From Thermoguttaceae bacterium (lineage in GTDB: Bacteria; Planctomycetota; Planctomycetia; Pirellulales; Thermoguttaceae), in the NCBI GenBank assembly GCA_017937485.1, contig JAGBDN010000075.1:1-52701 (forward strand): a DNA stretch of 52,701 nt. Direction: 5' to 3'. The notes under the pieces are model-generated. The model was given only the letters and a program-made list of their open reading frames with translations, was not told the DNA's origin and made no database searches. How positions within the stretch are numbered: the stretch's first letter is position 1; each line of letters opens with the position of its first letter. Shown piece by piece: positions 6,917 through 13,837 of this stretch. The translations under genes were made by a program, and so were the position numbers.

Positions 6917-7098
6917 CGCAAACCAAACGAAAACAAGCTCTTGGACGTTCGCTTCGCGAACTTTTCAAACGCCGCGAACGCGAACTCGCCGCGCTCTTGA
7001 CCTCGGTCGAAATCGAGCGTTTGCGGCGCGAACGGGAGCCGCTCCCGGATATCGTCGTCGAAATTTCGATAACGAAAGACGGCGTAACCGTCGGTTAG
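6913..7098 (+). CDS. Hypothetical small basic protein (61 aa)
   Basis: ATG 6913 overlaps the preceding stop. A long charged helix (KRRERELAALLTSVEIERLRR) is followed by a beta-like end, DIVVEISITKDGVTVG. It could dimerise through the helix. No family recognised. Eleven bases separate it from the next gene. Confidence 0.7.
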   Translation: MTQTKRKQALGRSLRELFKRRERELAALLTSVEIERLRREREPLPDIVVEISITKDGVTVG

Positions 7099-7109
7099 GA
7101 ACGAACGCG

Positions 7110-7331
7110 ATGGCAAAAAAAGACTCGGAATCGGACGACGCGTTGGAACGAGGGGTTCTCGAATTGCGCTTAATCCTCGAAACCGTCGAGTTTGCGCGAA
7201 AGAAATGCGCGGGAATCGAAGGTTGCGGCGAGTTGTTCGCCGCGTTGACCGCTTTCGTCGCGACGCGCTCCAACGCGCTTGCGAAAACACAAAACCTTGA
7301 AAAACAAACGATTAAGGACGAAGAAAAATGA
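7110..7331 (+). CDS. Hypothetical helical protein (73 aa)
   Basis: ATG 7110. A charged start, then two predicted helices containing a Cys pair (KKCAGIEGCGELF). No membrane segment. The stop overlaps the next start (ATGA), so it is coupled to the secreted CAP protein. Function unknown. Confidence 0.7.
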   Translation: MAKKDSESDDALERGVLELRLILETVEFARKKCAGIEGCGELFAALTAFVATRSNALAKTQNLEKQTIKDEEK

Positions 7332-8077
7332 AAAACGCGAACACGCTTAAAATCGCCGTCGTCGCCGCCGCTCTTTTCGGCGCGACCGAAAGCGCCTCCG
7401 CTCAATGTTTTTTCGGCGGTTGGACTCGACCGACTTGCCGCTCGACCTGCCGCGTTCCGCTTCCGTCGACGTCGACGCCGAACGCTTGCCAAGCGGCGAC
7501 TTACCGCTCTTGCGCTCCGACTTGCGAAGCGCCGTCGACCGGCGGATCGACCGCCGTTTGCTCCGGCGGCAAGTGCGTCGTCGTGCCGAACGCGGCGCCG
7601 GAAAGCGTCGACGTCGAGAAGTTCCGCGACGTTCTCGGCGCGAATAAGGTAGAGCGGCCCGAAACGCTTCCGGAGAGTTGCGTCGCCGCCGGGAAGACGA
7701 CTTGCGCCGTCGCGTCGCCCGCGCCGAAACCGCCCGGCGCGAACGGCTGGCTTCCCGCCGAAATCGCGCTCCTCGACCTAGTGAACGCCGAACGCCAAAA
7801 GCTGAAACTTGCGCCGCTTACCCTCGACCTCCGCCAACGCGACGGCGCGAGACGCGTCGCGGCTTGCAACGCTCGACGCGGCGTCGCGGAACATTATCGA
7901 ATGGATTTTTGCGGCGTCGAAGTTTGTACGCCGGGCGACAACTACCACGAGGCGCTTTCGATATGGCGAACGTCGCAGGAACATTGGGACGCGCTGACCT
8001 CGGCGGCGTTCACGCGAGCGTCGGTCGGCGTCGCGCAAGGGCGGGGAACTTGCTTCTGGACGATGAGGCTGTTTTGA
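7328..8077 (+). CDS. Secreted CAP/SCP-domain protein (249 aa)
   Basis: A cleavable signal peptide is clear (residues 1-26, cleavage after ASA). A Cys/Pro/Thr-rich segment follows (to about residue 135), then a CAP-like domain: LDLVNAERQKLKLAPLTLD, the His in AEHYR, the SQEHWDAL stretch and a terminal CFWTMRLF, as in bacterial CAP proteins. The domain is shorter than usual. Many cysteines suggest disulfides outside the cytoplasm. Bacterial CAP proteins act at the cell surface, some on lipids or peptides, but the reaction is not established. In a phage it may alter the host envelope. The stop overlaps the next start. Confidence 0.75.
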   Translation: MKNANTLKIAVVAAALFGATESASAQCFFGGWTRPTCRSTCRVPLPSTSTPNACQAATYRSCAPTCEAPSTGGSTAVCSGGKCVVVPNAAPESVDVEKFRDVLGANKVERPETLPESCVAAGKTTCAVASPAPKPPGANGWLPAEIALLDLVNAERQKLKLAPLTLDLRQRDGARRVAACNARRGVAEHYRMDFCGVEVCTPGDNYHEALSIWRTSQEHWDALTSAAFTRASVGVAQGRGTCFWTMRLF

Positions 8078-8415
8078 TGAGCTTGCCGTTAGATTTGGAG
8101 TTGCCAAACGCTCCCGGTTACGATCTGTCGCTTTATTGCCCGGCGTCGTTAGCTTGTATGATTAAGATGCTCATAAATCAAGACGTTTTGTTTCGCGATA
8201 GCTTTCGGCGTTGGGCGCTGGGAATGGCGACCCTTCCGTGTCCCGAACGGGGTTCGGACGCGTTTAGCCAAATGTTAAAAAACGTCGAAGACAACCGTTT
8301 GAAAACGCGTGAAAAAATGCGCCTAGCGGGAGCGACGCAAGCCGAAATTGAAGGGTTTGAAACAGGCGTCGTCGCTTGGGCGAAAAGTCGGTCGCCTTAT
8401 AGTCTACGGAGTTAA
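8077..8415 (+). CDS. DLSxYL-domain protein (112 aa)
   Basis: The ATG at 8077 overlaps the preceding TGA. A third member of the local family: it starts PGYDLSLYCPASLACM and ends VVAWAKSRSP, matching the domain copies at 3495 and 4444. Helical, with three cysteines. Distance from the other members and weak identity suggest old duplications. Function unknown. Confidence 0.85.
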   Translation: MSLPLDLELPNAPGYDLSLYCPASLACMIKMLINQDVLFRDSFRRWALGMATLPCPERGSDAFSQMLKNVEDNRLKTREKMRLAGATQAEIEGFETGVVAWAKSRSPYSLRS

Positions 8416-8753
8416 AACGCGCGAAGCATATTTCGGCGCATTTTTATCCCGTTAAGCCGCAACGTTTAGCGGTTTTGGAATGCTCCGAAAATACTTCGAG
8501 CAAAACGAACTACGAAGTTGGAAACGGCTTCGCGGTTCCTGCCTCGCCCGCGTTCGCGGGACTTAGCCGAGGCGCGAGCGAAACCCCGTCGCGGCTCGCT
8601 CGTTAAATCGTCGATTTCAGGCGACGGACGCTCGACGTTAAATACTCTCGAGCGGATAAGCGCGACCTCATTTTGCACTTCTGTCCGGCGCCGCGCGACC
8701 CGTCTCGCCGCGCGGCGTTCGACAAACCGACGACAACCCGAAAGGACGAACCA
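8416..8753. other. 338-base folded non-coding stretch
   Basis: No supported gene. It contains nested hairpins: GCCTCG/CGAGGC enclosing CCCGC-GTTC-GCGGG (about 8539-8573), GCGAGCG/CGCTCGT, and CCGTCGC/GCGACGG around AAATCG/CGATTT (about 8586-8629). A 28-codon frame starting near 8478 lacks a ribosome site. AAAGGACGAA before 8754 serves the next gene. Confidence 0.45.
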
Positions 8754-8969
8754 ATGACTATTGAAATTAAGTACGCCGAGCCCAAAATTAAACGACTTCC
8801 GGAAGTGATGACTCGCTCCGAAGCGGCTCGATACCTGCGCGTCGACGCCCGAACGTTCGACCGCTATTGCCAAGAATACAATATTCCGCGTTTCCAAGCG
8901 ACGCGGCGAATTTACGTGAGACGCGCCGACGTCGACGCGCTCTTTAAAACGTCGAGCGTCGCCGAGTAA
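8754..8969 (+). CDS. Excisionase-like HTH DNA-binding protein (71 aa)
   Basis: ATG 8754 after AAAGGACGAA. Residues about 17-62 match the MerR-like HTH_17 pattern: MTRSEAARYLRVDARTFDRYCQEYNIPRFQ, then IYVRRADVDALF. Such proteins act as Xis/AlpA-type directionality factors or small regulators. No integrase is nearby, so excision is not certain; it may regulate the clamp operon downstream. Confidence 0.8.
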   Translation: MTIEIKYAEPKIKRLPEVMTRSEAARYLRVDARTFDRYCQEYNIPRFQATRRIYVRRADVDALFKTSSVAE

Positions 8970-9024
8970 CGCGCTCGGCCCCTTCGACGTCCCGCCCCCC
9001 TTGGGAACGTTGGAGGGAACCAAA

Positions 9025-9186
9025 ATGACGAAACGGATTTTGACGGCGGTCGCGACGGTCGCAACCGCTTTGCTGATAGCCGGTTGCGCGTCGACTCGTT
9101 CGACGGTCGAGACGCGAGCCGCTTACAAACCTTGTTCCGGCGAGCCCGAAATCGAGCTTGTCGTTAAATTCGAGCGTTGCGAATAA
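9025..9186 (+). CDS. Small lipoprotein (53 aa)
   Basis: The signal sequence ends in a lipobox LIAGC, with the modified cysteine at residue 21. The mature part is only about 33 residues with two more cysteines. GGAGGG lies ahead of ATG 9025. Phage lipoproteins of this size serve as Rz1-like spanins or superinfection exclusion factors; without a neighbouring Rz partner or holin, neither can be chosen. Confidence 0.8.
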   Translation: MTKRILTAVATVATALLIAGCASTRSTVETRAAYKPCSGEPEIELVVKFERCE

Positions 9187-9193
9187 TCGCCGT

Positions 9194-9247
9194 CGCGAGG
9201 CGGAAGTCGAGGCGGAAGCCGCCGACGCTGTTTGCCCCCGCCTCGCG
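9194..9247 (+). other. Intergenic stem-loop before the clamp gene
   Basis: CGCGAGGCGG (9194-9203) pairs with CCGCCTCGCG (9238-9247), with an inner GGCGG/CCGCC hairpin. No T tract follows, so it is more likely a leader structure for the clamp gene than a terminator. Confidence 0.45.
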
Positions 9248-9274
9248 CGGGGCGCTCCTTTAAGGTAAGAAACA

Positions 9275-10417
9275 ATGAAAGTTACGTTGAACAAAAACTG
9301 CGTCGCGGACGCGATTCGCCGTTGCGCTTCGGTCGCGAACACGGGGAAAATGGGAGCGATTAGCGGCAAAATTCGCGTCGTCGCGACGCTCGATTCCGTC
9401 GAGTTCGCCGCGACCGACGGCGCTCGGCTCCTCAAAATCGCGCCGCCCGACGCGATCGATCGCGTCGTCGAACCAGGCGAAACGCTCGTCCCTTGCCGCG
9501 AACTTCTCGGCGTCCTCTCGACGTCGGTCGACTCCGACTTGACGATCGAGCGGGAAACCGAGCGGCTCGTCGTTTCGTCCGGAACCGCGACGTATCGGCT
9601 CCAAGCGACCGACGCGCTGTTCCCGCAACCGCTGAAACGGCAAACGTTAAAGACGTTCGAAGTAAGCGGCGCGGAACTCGCCGTCGCGGCGAAAGTCGCG
9701 CGGTCGACGGTCGATTGCGACCGAGGTCGCGGTTACGCGCTCGCCGGGGCCGCGCTCGACGCGACGGCGAACGAGGTTTTTCTCGTCGGGACGGACGGTC
9801 GAAAATTGACGGCGTATCGGTTCGGCGCCCCGACGAATTTCAGCGCGACCGACGGCGCCGCCGACGTCGCGGTTATTCCGGAGGCGACGCTCAGAACGGT
9901 CGCGAAGGCGTTCGCCGACGCGTCGACGGTTCGCGTCGAAATCGCCGACGGCGGATACTCGACGTTCGCGGCGGAAACGACGACGCTCGAATCGGTCGCG
10001 GTCGAAGGGAAGTTCCCGAATTGGCGGGCGATCGTTCCGCAAAAGACGGGGCGACCGCGCGTCGATTTCGCGTCCGAAACGCTCGCCGCGACCGTTCGCG
10101 CCGCCGCTTGCGTCGCCGACGCAAAACGCCCGAGCGTTTGGCTTAGACTCGCCGACGGCAAACTGACGGCGGAAACGACCGGCGCGGAAATCGGGGCGTC
10201 GCGGATAACGCAGGCGGTCGAGTATCGCGGCGAACCGTTCGAAGTCGAGTTCGATTCGCGTTTTTTGCTCGGTTTCTTCGGCGTTTTGCCGTCGGCGACG
10301 ACGCTTACGTACTGGCACGGCGGCGACAGAATCGCGCTTTTCGAGACGAGCGACGAGAAAATTTCGTTCGTCTGCTTACCGCTCCAACCGCCGCAAAATA
10401 AGGGGAAACGACGATGA
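9275..10417 (+). CDS. dnaN: DNA polymerase III beta subunit (sliding clamp)
   Basis: 380 aa, the usual beta-clamp length, with three similar domains of about 120 residues. Features of DnaN: the start MKVTLNKN, the early motif VEFAATDGARLL, central FLVGTDGRKLTAYR, FPNWRAIVPQ, and a C-terminal end ISFVCLPL that resembles the conserved YVIMPL. A dimeric ring would tether DNA polymerase to DNA. No polymerase or clamp loader gene is visible, so it probably serves a host polymerase. Stop overlaps the next start. Confidence 0.9.
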   Translation: MKVTLNKNCVADAIRRCASVANTGKMGAISGKIRVVATLDSVEFAATDGARLLKIAPPDAIDRVVEPGETLVPCRELLGVLSTSVDSDLTIERETERLVVSSGTATYRLQATDALFPQPLKRQTLKTFEVSGAELAVAAKVARSTVDCDRGRGYALAGAALDATANEVFLVGTDGRKLTAYRFGAPTNFSATDGAADVAVIPEATLRTVAKAFADASTVRVEIADGGYSTFAAETTTLESVAVEGKFPNWRAIVPQKTGRPRVDFASETLAATVRAAACVADAKRPSVWLRLADGKLTAETTGAEIGASRITQAVEYRGEPFEVEFDSRFLLGFFGVLPSATTLTYWHGGDRIALFETSDEKISFVCLPLQPPQNKGKRR

Positions 10418-10713
10418 CGCGAATGTTTCTCGAAGACGACGACAATCTGTCGGACGACGACTTCGACGACGCGACGTCGCAAGACGAAACGGAAGAAACG
10501 GAACCGCTCGAAGAAATTGACGAAGACGAAGAGCCGGAGCGGCTCGACGATTTTGACGAGGACGACGACTTCGACGAAAATTGAGACGCCGATTTCGAGC
10601 CGACCGACAAAGAGTGGTACGCGGAAACGCTGGAAATCAAGAAGGCGGCGCGACGTTTTATCGTCCCCGATTTCGCCGACGCGGACGAAGAGGAAGACGA
10701 GGAAGAAGAATGA
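10414..10713 (+). pseudogene. Very acidic small protein interrupted by in-frame TGA
   Basis: From ATG 10414 (overlapping the clamp stop) the frame encodes 56 residues, over half Asp/Glu, to TGA 10582-10584. The same frame continues 42 codons with the same composition, ends EEDEEEE and stops at 10711-10713 in an ATGA junction with the next gene. There is no ATG, GTG or TTG after the TGA. The second half thus belongs to the same gene, either broken by one base change or read through. A DNA-mimic role would suit the charge, but is speculation. Confidence 0.6.
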
Positions 10714-11039
10714 CTTACGTTATGTGCGCCGTTTGTTTCGCGGCGGGAGCGGCGGTCGCGCCTCTTGCGAAGGCGGCGAAGCGGCTTCGCAATCGATTGC
10801 GGAAAGAGTGGCGCGTCTGCCAAACGTTGCTGAATCCGGAGCGATATTATTCGGTTTTGCTTGTCGAGCGGAGCAGTTACCAAGACGCCGAAACGACGAT
10901 GCTCGCGGCGATGCGGAGTTTCGCGCCAAGAACAGGACGCGTCCCCGACGGCGCGGTGTTCCATTTCGAAGGCGACCAATCGACCGTATGCGATTTGACT
11001 TTTGTGCGACGTAAAACCTTAAAGGATAAACAACAATGA
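10710..11039 (+). CDS. Hypothetical protein with N-terminal hydrophobic segment (109 aa)
   Basis: ATG 10710 overlaps the end of the extended acidic frame. Residues 1-18 (MTYVMCAVCFAAGAAVAPLA) are hydrophobic, a probable membrane anchor; a basic helix follows, then a beta-like part (YYSVLLVERSS). No family recognised. Overlaps the DUF2829-like gene by four bases. Confidence 0.75.
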   Translation: MTYVMCAVCFAAGAAVAPLAKAAKRLRNRLRKEWRVCQTLLNPERYYSVLLVERSSYQDAETTMLAAMRSFAPRTGRVPDGAVFHFEGDQSTVCDLTFVRRKTLKDKQQ

Positions 11040-11290
11040 CGTTTGGAAAAATTTTGCCCGCGTTACTCGCCGGGAAGCGCGTCCGCTTGCGCGGTATGCC
11101 GCCGTTTCATACCGAAAAAGAGGTTTGCGAGTTTATCCGGTTGACCGCGTCCGGCGACGCTTTAGAGCTGGTCTCCGAAATAAAATTCAAGGGGAAACCG
11201 GTGGAGTATCCTCGTCCGTTGCCTTGGTCGCGCAACCTGTTCGAGCGCGACGATTGGGAGCTTGTCGACGCGAAGGGAGAAGGGAAATGA
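11036..11290 (+). CDS. DUF2829/Tad2-like protein (84 aa)
   Basis: The pattern follows DUF2829: start MTFGKILPALLAGKRVRLRG (family: M-x-F-G-x-AL-x-AL-x-GK-x-V-x-R) and end LPWSRNLFERDDWELVD (family: W-x-x-S-x-x-DLLA-x-DWE-V). The family includes Tad2, which traps the gcADPR signal of Thoeris defence. The usual central Trp of GWN is replaced by MPP, so ligand binding may differ. Embedded in an ATGA-linked gene string. Confidence 0.55.
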   Translation: MTFGKILPALLAGKRVRLRGMPPFHTEKEVCEFIRLTASGDALELVSEIKFKGKPVEYPRPLPWSRNLFERDDWELVDAKGEGK

Positions 11291-11568
11291 CCCAGAGCGA
11301 AGCGGAAGAACGTATCGAAACCCTTGAAACGCACGTCGGCAATTTAATCAATCGTACCCTTGATTTGGAAGAAAAGGTTTCGTTCGCGCAAGGCCTTGTC
11401 GGCGCGATGGTTCCGGCGGCGGGTTTGATGTTTTTTACGTTCGCTTGGTTCGGCGGTTGCACCGTCGTCGAGGCGCCTCGGAATTATCCGGAGAACGTCG
11501 GCGAGTTGGTGGAAACGCTCGAAAAAATCGACCCTAAAACGTCGCTTGGCAAGGAGAAACGACAATGA
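11287..11568 (+). CDS. Small coiled-coil membrane protein (93 aa)
   Basis: ATG 11287 in an ATGA junction. Residues 1-37 form a heptad-like coiled coil (AEERIETLETHVGNLINRT), about 42-60 a single transmembrane helix, followed by a C-terminal region probably outside. No family recognised. Also ATGA-coupled to the radical SAM gene. Confidence 0.75.
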   Translation: MTQSEAEERIETLETHVGNLINRTLDLEEKVSFAQGLVGAMVPAAGLMFFTFAWFGGCTVVEAPRNYPENVGELVETLEKIDPKTSLGKEKRQ

Positions 11569-12824
11569 AAATCGGAATCGTCGACGCGGATTTGCTCGAC
11601 AAAGGAACGCGCTTCCCGAACCTTGCCGCGATGAAAATCTCCGGACACTGGAAGCGACGCGGCGCCGACGTTCGGCTTTGCCTCGATTTCGCCGACGCTT
11701 GCGAGTGCGATAAACTCTTTGTTTCGAAGGTTTTCACCGCGACGCAAACGCCAAAATGGCTCGGCTTTCTCGCCGATCGGTGCGAGTTCGGCGGCACCGG
11801 CTTCAATCTTTACGACGCGCCGCCGCTTCCGGACGAGGTCGAGCGCGGGCGTCCCGATTACGACCTGTACCGTCCGTTCGTCGAGTCGTTCGGCCCGAAA
11901 CCGCCGAGTTGGCTCGATATGTATACCAAGGCGAGCGTTGGTTTTACGACGCGCGGTTGTTTCCGAAAATGCCCGTTTTGCGTCAATAAAAATAGAAATC
12001 GTTCGATTCGTTGGGATCGCGTCGAGAATTTCCTTGACTTATCGCGACCTTACGTTATCCTGTTAGACGACAACGTTTTCGGGTGCAAAGATTGGGCCGA
12101 AATTTTCGCGGAGTTGGAATCGACCGGGAAGCGGTTCGCGTACCGCCAAGGGCTCGACATTCGGCTGGTAAGTCGGCGAAAAGCGGCGGTTCTCGAACGC
12201 GCTAAATACTGGAAAGAAATAATGTTCGCGTTCGACAATATCGCCGACGAACGGGCGTTCCGACGCGGCGCCGAGAACTTCCGCGCCGAGTGTTCCAAGA
12301 CGTCGCGGGCTTACGTTTTGACGGGATTTTACAAGCGCGGCGCCGACGAGTTAAACGACGTTTTCAAACGACTTGCCGTGTTGGCGGAGTACCGGATTTA
12401 TCCGTATTTGATGCGGCACGAAAACTATAAGCTCGACCCGTTCGCGCCGGTTTTCGTCGACTTGGCGCGGTGGTGCAACCAACAACGTTTTTTCAAGGCG
12501 ACGACGTTCGCCGAGTTCGCCGAAACTTACGGCTCGCGGAAGAGGCGCGAACTTATTCAATCCCGCGACTTGCAACCGCTTCGAGCGACGTTCGAAGCCG
12601 ATTTTTTTAACGTTTCCGGACGGAAGGCAAGGCAGAAAAAGAATGAACCCCGTATATCGACTGATTTTACGAAGCGGCTCGCGCGATTCCGTGTATCTCG
12701 CGTTGTGGTTAAGTTTAGGCGAGGAGCCGGGGCGGCTTCGTTCGGTCAGCTTCTCGAAGCTCGTCGCGCACTGCGCTCGTTACGGCGTGGAGCTGACCGA
12801 ACCGCAACTCCGAACGCGTTTTAA
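11565..12824 (+). CDS. Radical SAM protein
   Basis: 419 codons as drawn. A radical SAM cluster motif, C-x3-C-x2-C (GCFRKCPFC), lies near residues 129-137, followed by a TIM-barrel-like stretch with ILLDDNVFG and FAYRQGLDIR. The N-terminus (KIGIVDADLLDKG) resembles cobalamin-binding-like domains of related phage enzymes. Substrate unknown; base or peptide modification is possible. The last 60 codons overlap the next gene in another frame. A -1 slip in the T7 run near 12602-12608, or in the A5 run at 12636-12640, would end the protein at or before the start of that gene, the normal junction style here. Confidence 0.8.
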   Translation: MKIGIVDADLLDKGTRFPNLAAMKISGHWKRRGADVRLCLDFADACECDKLFVSKVFTATQTPKWLGFLADRCEFGGTGFNLYDAPPLPDEVERGRPDYDLYRPFVESFGPKPPSWLDMYTKASVGFTTRGCFRKCPFCVNKNRNRSIRWDRVENFLDLSRPYVILLDDNVFGCKDWAEIFAELESTGKRFAYRQGLDIRLVSRRKAAVLERAKYWKEIMFAFDNIADERAFRRGAENFRAECSKTSRAYVLTGFYKRGADELNDVFKRLAVLAEYRIYPYLMRHENYKLDPFAPVFVDLARWCNQQRFFKATTFAEFAETYGSRKRRELIQSRDLQPLRATFEADFFNVSGRKARQKKNEPRISTDFTKRLARFRVSRVVVKFRRGAGAASFGQLLEARRALRSLRRGADRTATPNAF

Positions 12825-13809
12825 GTCGCTTGTCGACGCGGGACTTGTCGAAAAAGTCGACCTTGCCGAACGCGGCGTCTTCGACCTTTACGTTTTCGCG
12901 CCGTATCCGGAGCGCGAAGAGCGGGAAAAGCCGCGCCGATCGTATCCGCTTTTCGAAGCGTGTTTCGGCGTCGATTTCCGTTATGAAACTCATTCTCAAA
13001 ATGAAAACGAAGTTCGTAACGGAAACGAGAACGAAACCGAGAATGCGGCGCAAGTCGCGGAAAAACAAACGGTTAACGCGGTTTCGAAGGCGGCGAACGA
13101 ACCGCGTTTCGAAGCGGCGCCTTTAGAGGAAAATAATATTAATAATATTATTAATAAAACAAACAACCAGCCGGAAGTTTTTTGTTGCGACGAAGTTGCG
13201 AAGAGGCCCGCGACCGACGACGTTCGGCGCCGCGTCGATTTCGCCGACCCGCGCGTCGCGGCGTTGCGAGCCAAAATCGTCGAGCGCGTTTGGGAGCCGA
13301 CGCTTCACGCCGACCTCGTCGACCGACTGACCGCCGCCGTCGTTTTGCGACTCGGCGGGTTCGATTGGCGGGCCGCGTCGGCGCTGATCGCCGAAGCGAA
13401 AGCCGACCGCGCTCTGTACGACGAGACGAAGGGAACGCGGTTCCAACGGGGTTCGCGCGAAATTTGGCGCGGGCTGGGCCTGCGCGTCAAGCGAATTTTC
13501 GAGAACGCCGGGTGGGTTTGGACGCCGACGCGCTTTGTCGACGAGCCGGAGCCGAAACGCGTAAACCAAGCGACAAAACCGGTTGCGACGCGACCGGAAC
13601 CGGTCGACGAAGCGCCGCGAACGCTCGACGAACTCCTCGCCGCCGCCGACGGTTTCGAGCCCGACGCGCTCAAACTTGACCTCGAAGCGTTCGCGAAACG
13701 GGTCGCTCGAAAGCGCGGAATCGCCGACGCCTGCCAAGCGCGATGCAGGGCGCTCGAAATCCGCCAAGCGCTCCGAGAACTGCAAAAACACGCCGTCGCG
13801 ACGGCTTGA
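12643..13809 (+). CDS. Winged-helix protein, possible replication initiator (388 aa)
   Basis: ATG 12643. The N-terminal ~85 residues look like a winged helix (ALWLSLGEEPGRLRSVSFSKLVAHC, then TRFKSLVDAGLVEKV). An Asn/Gln-rich linker follows (residues about 120-190, NNINNIINKTNNQ) and a C-terminal helical part. The linker is encoded by a 30-base A/T block (13131-13160) inside a GC-rich gene, like the origin inside lambda gene O. The initiator role is inferred from layout and fold, not from family identity. Confidence 0.6.
   Translation: MNPVYRLILRSGSRDSVYLALWLSLGEEPGRLRSVSFSKLVAHCARYGVELTEPQLRTRFKSLVDAGLVEKVDLAERGVFDLYVFAPYPEREEREKPRRSYPLFEACFGVDFRYETHSQNENEVRNGNENETENAAQVAEKQTVNAVSKAANEPRFEAAPLEENNINNIINKTNNQPEVFCCDEVAKRPATDDVRRRVDFADPRVAALRAKIVERVWEPTLHADLVDRLTAAVVLRLGGFDWRAASALIAEAKADRALYDETKGTRFQRGSREIWRGLGLRVKRIFENAGWVWTPTRFVDEPEPKRVNQATKPVATRPEPVDEAPRTLDELLAAADGFEPDALKLDLEAFAKRVARKRGIADACQARCRALEIRQALRELQKHAVATA
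12990..13165. other. Candidate replication origin inside the initiator gene
   Basis: Degenerate repeats of the form (G)GAAAACGA(G/A) occur around 13002-13045, followed about 90 bases later by a 30-base block that is nearly all A/T (13131-13160). The surroundings are GC-rich. This is the usual arrangement of binding repeats plus unwinding region. Confidence 0.35.
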
Positions 13810-13837
13810 CGTAAAAAGACGAAAGGACGAAGAGACA

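Noticed and set aside
8478..8564. 28-codon frame (MLRKYFEQ...)
   Set aside because: No ribosome site at the proper distance, and it runs through a hairpin region.
10517..11014. Lys/Arg/Thr-rich frame overlapping the acidic gene
   Set aside because: Shadow of the acidic gene and its neighbour; no ribosome site and biased composition.
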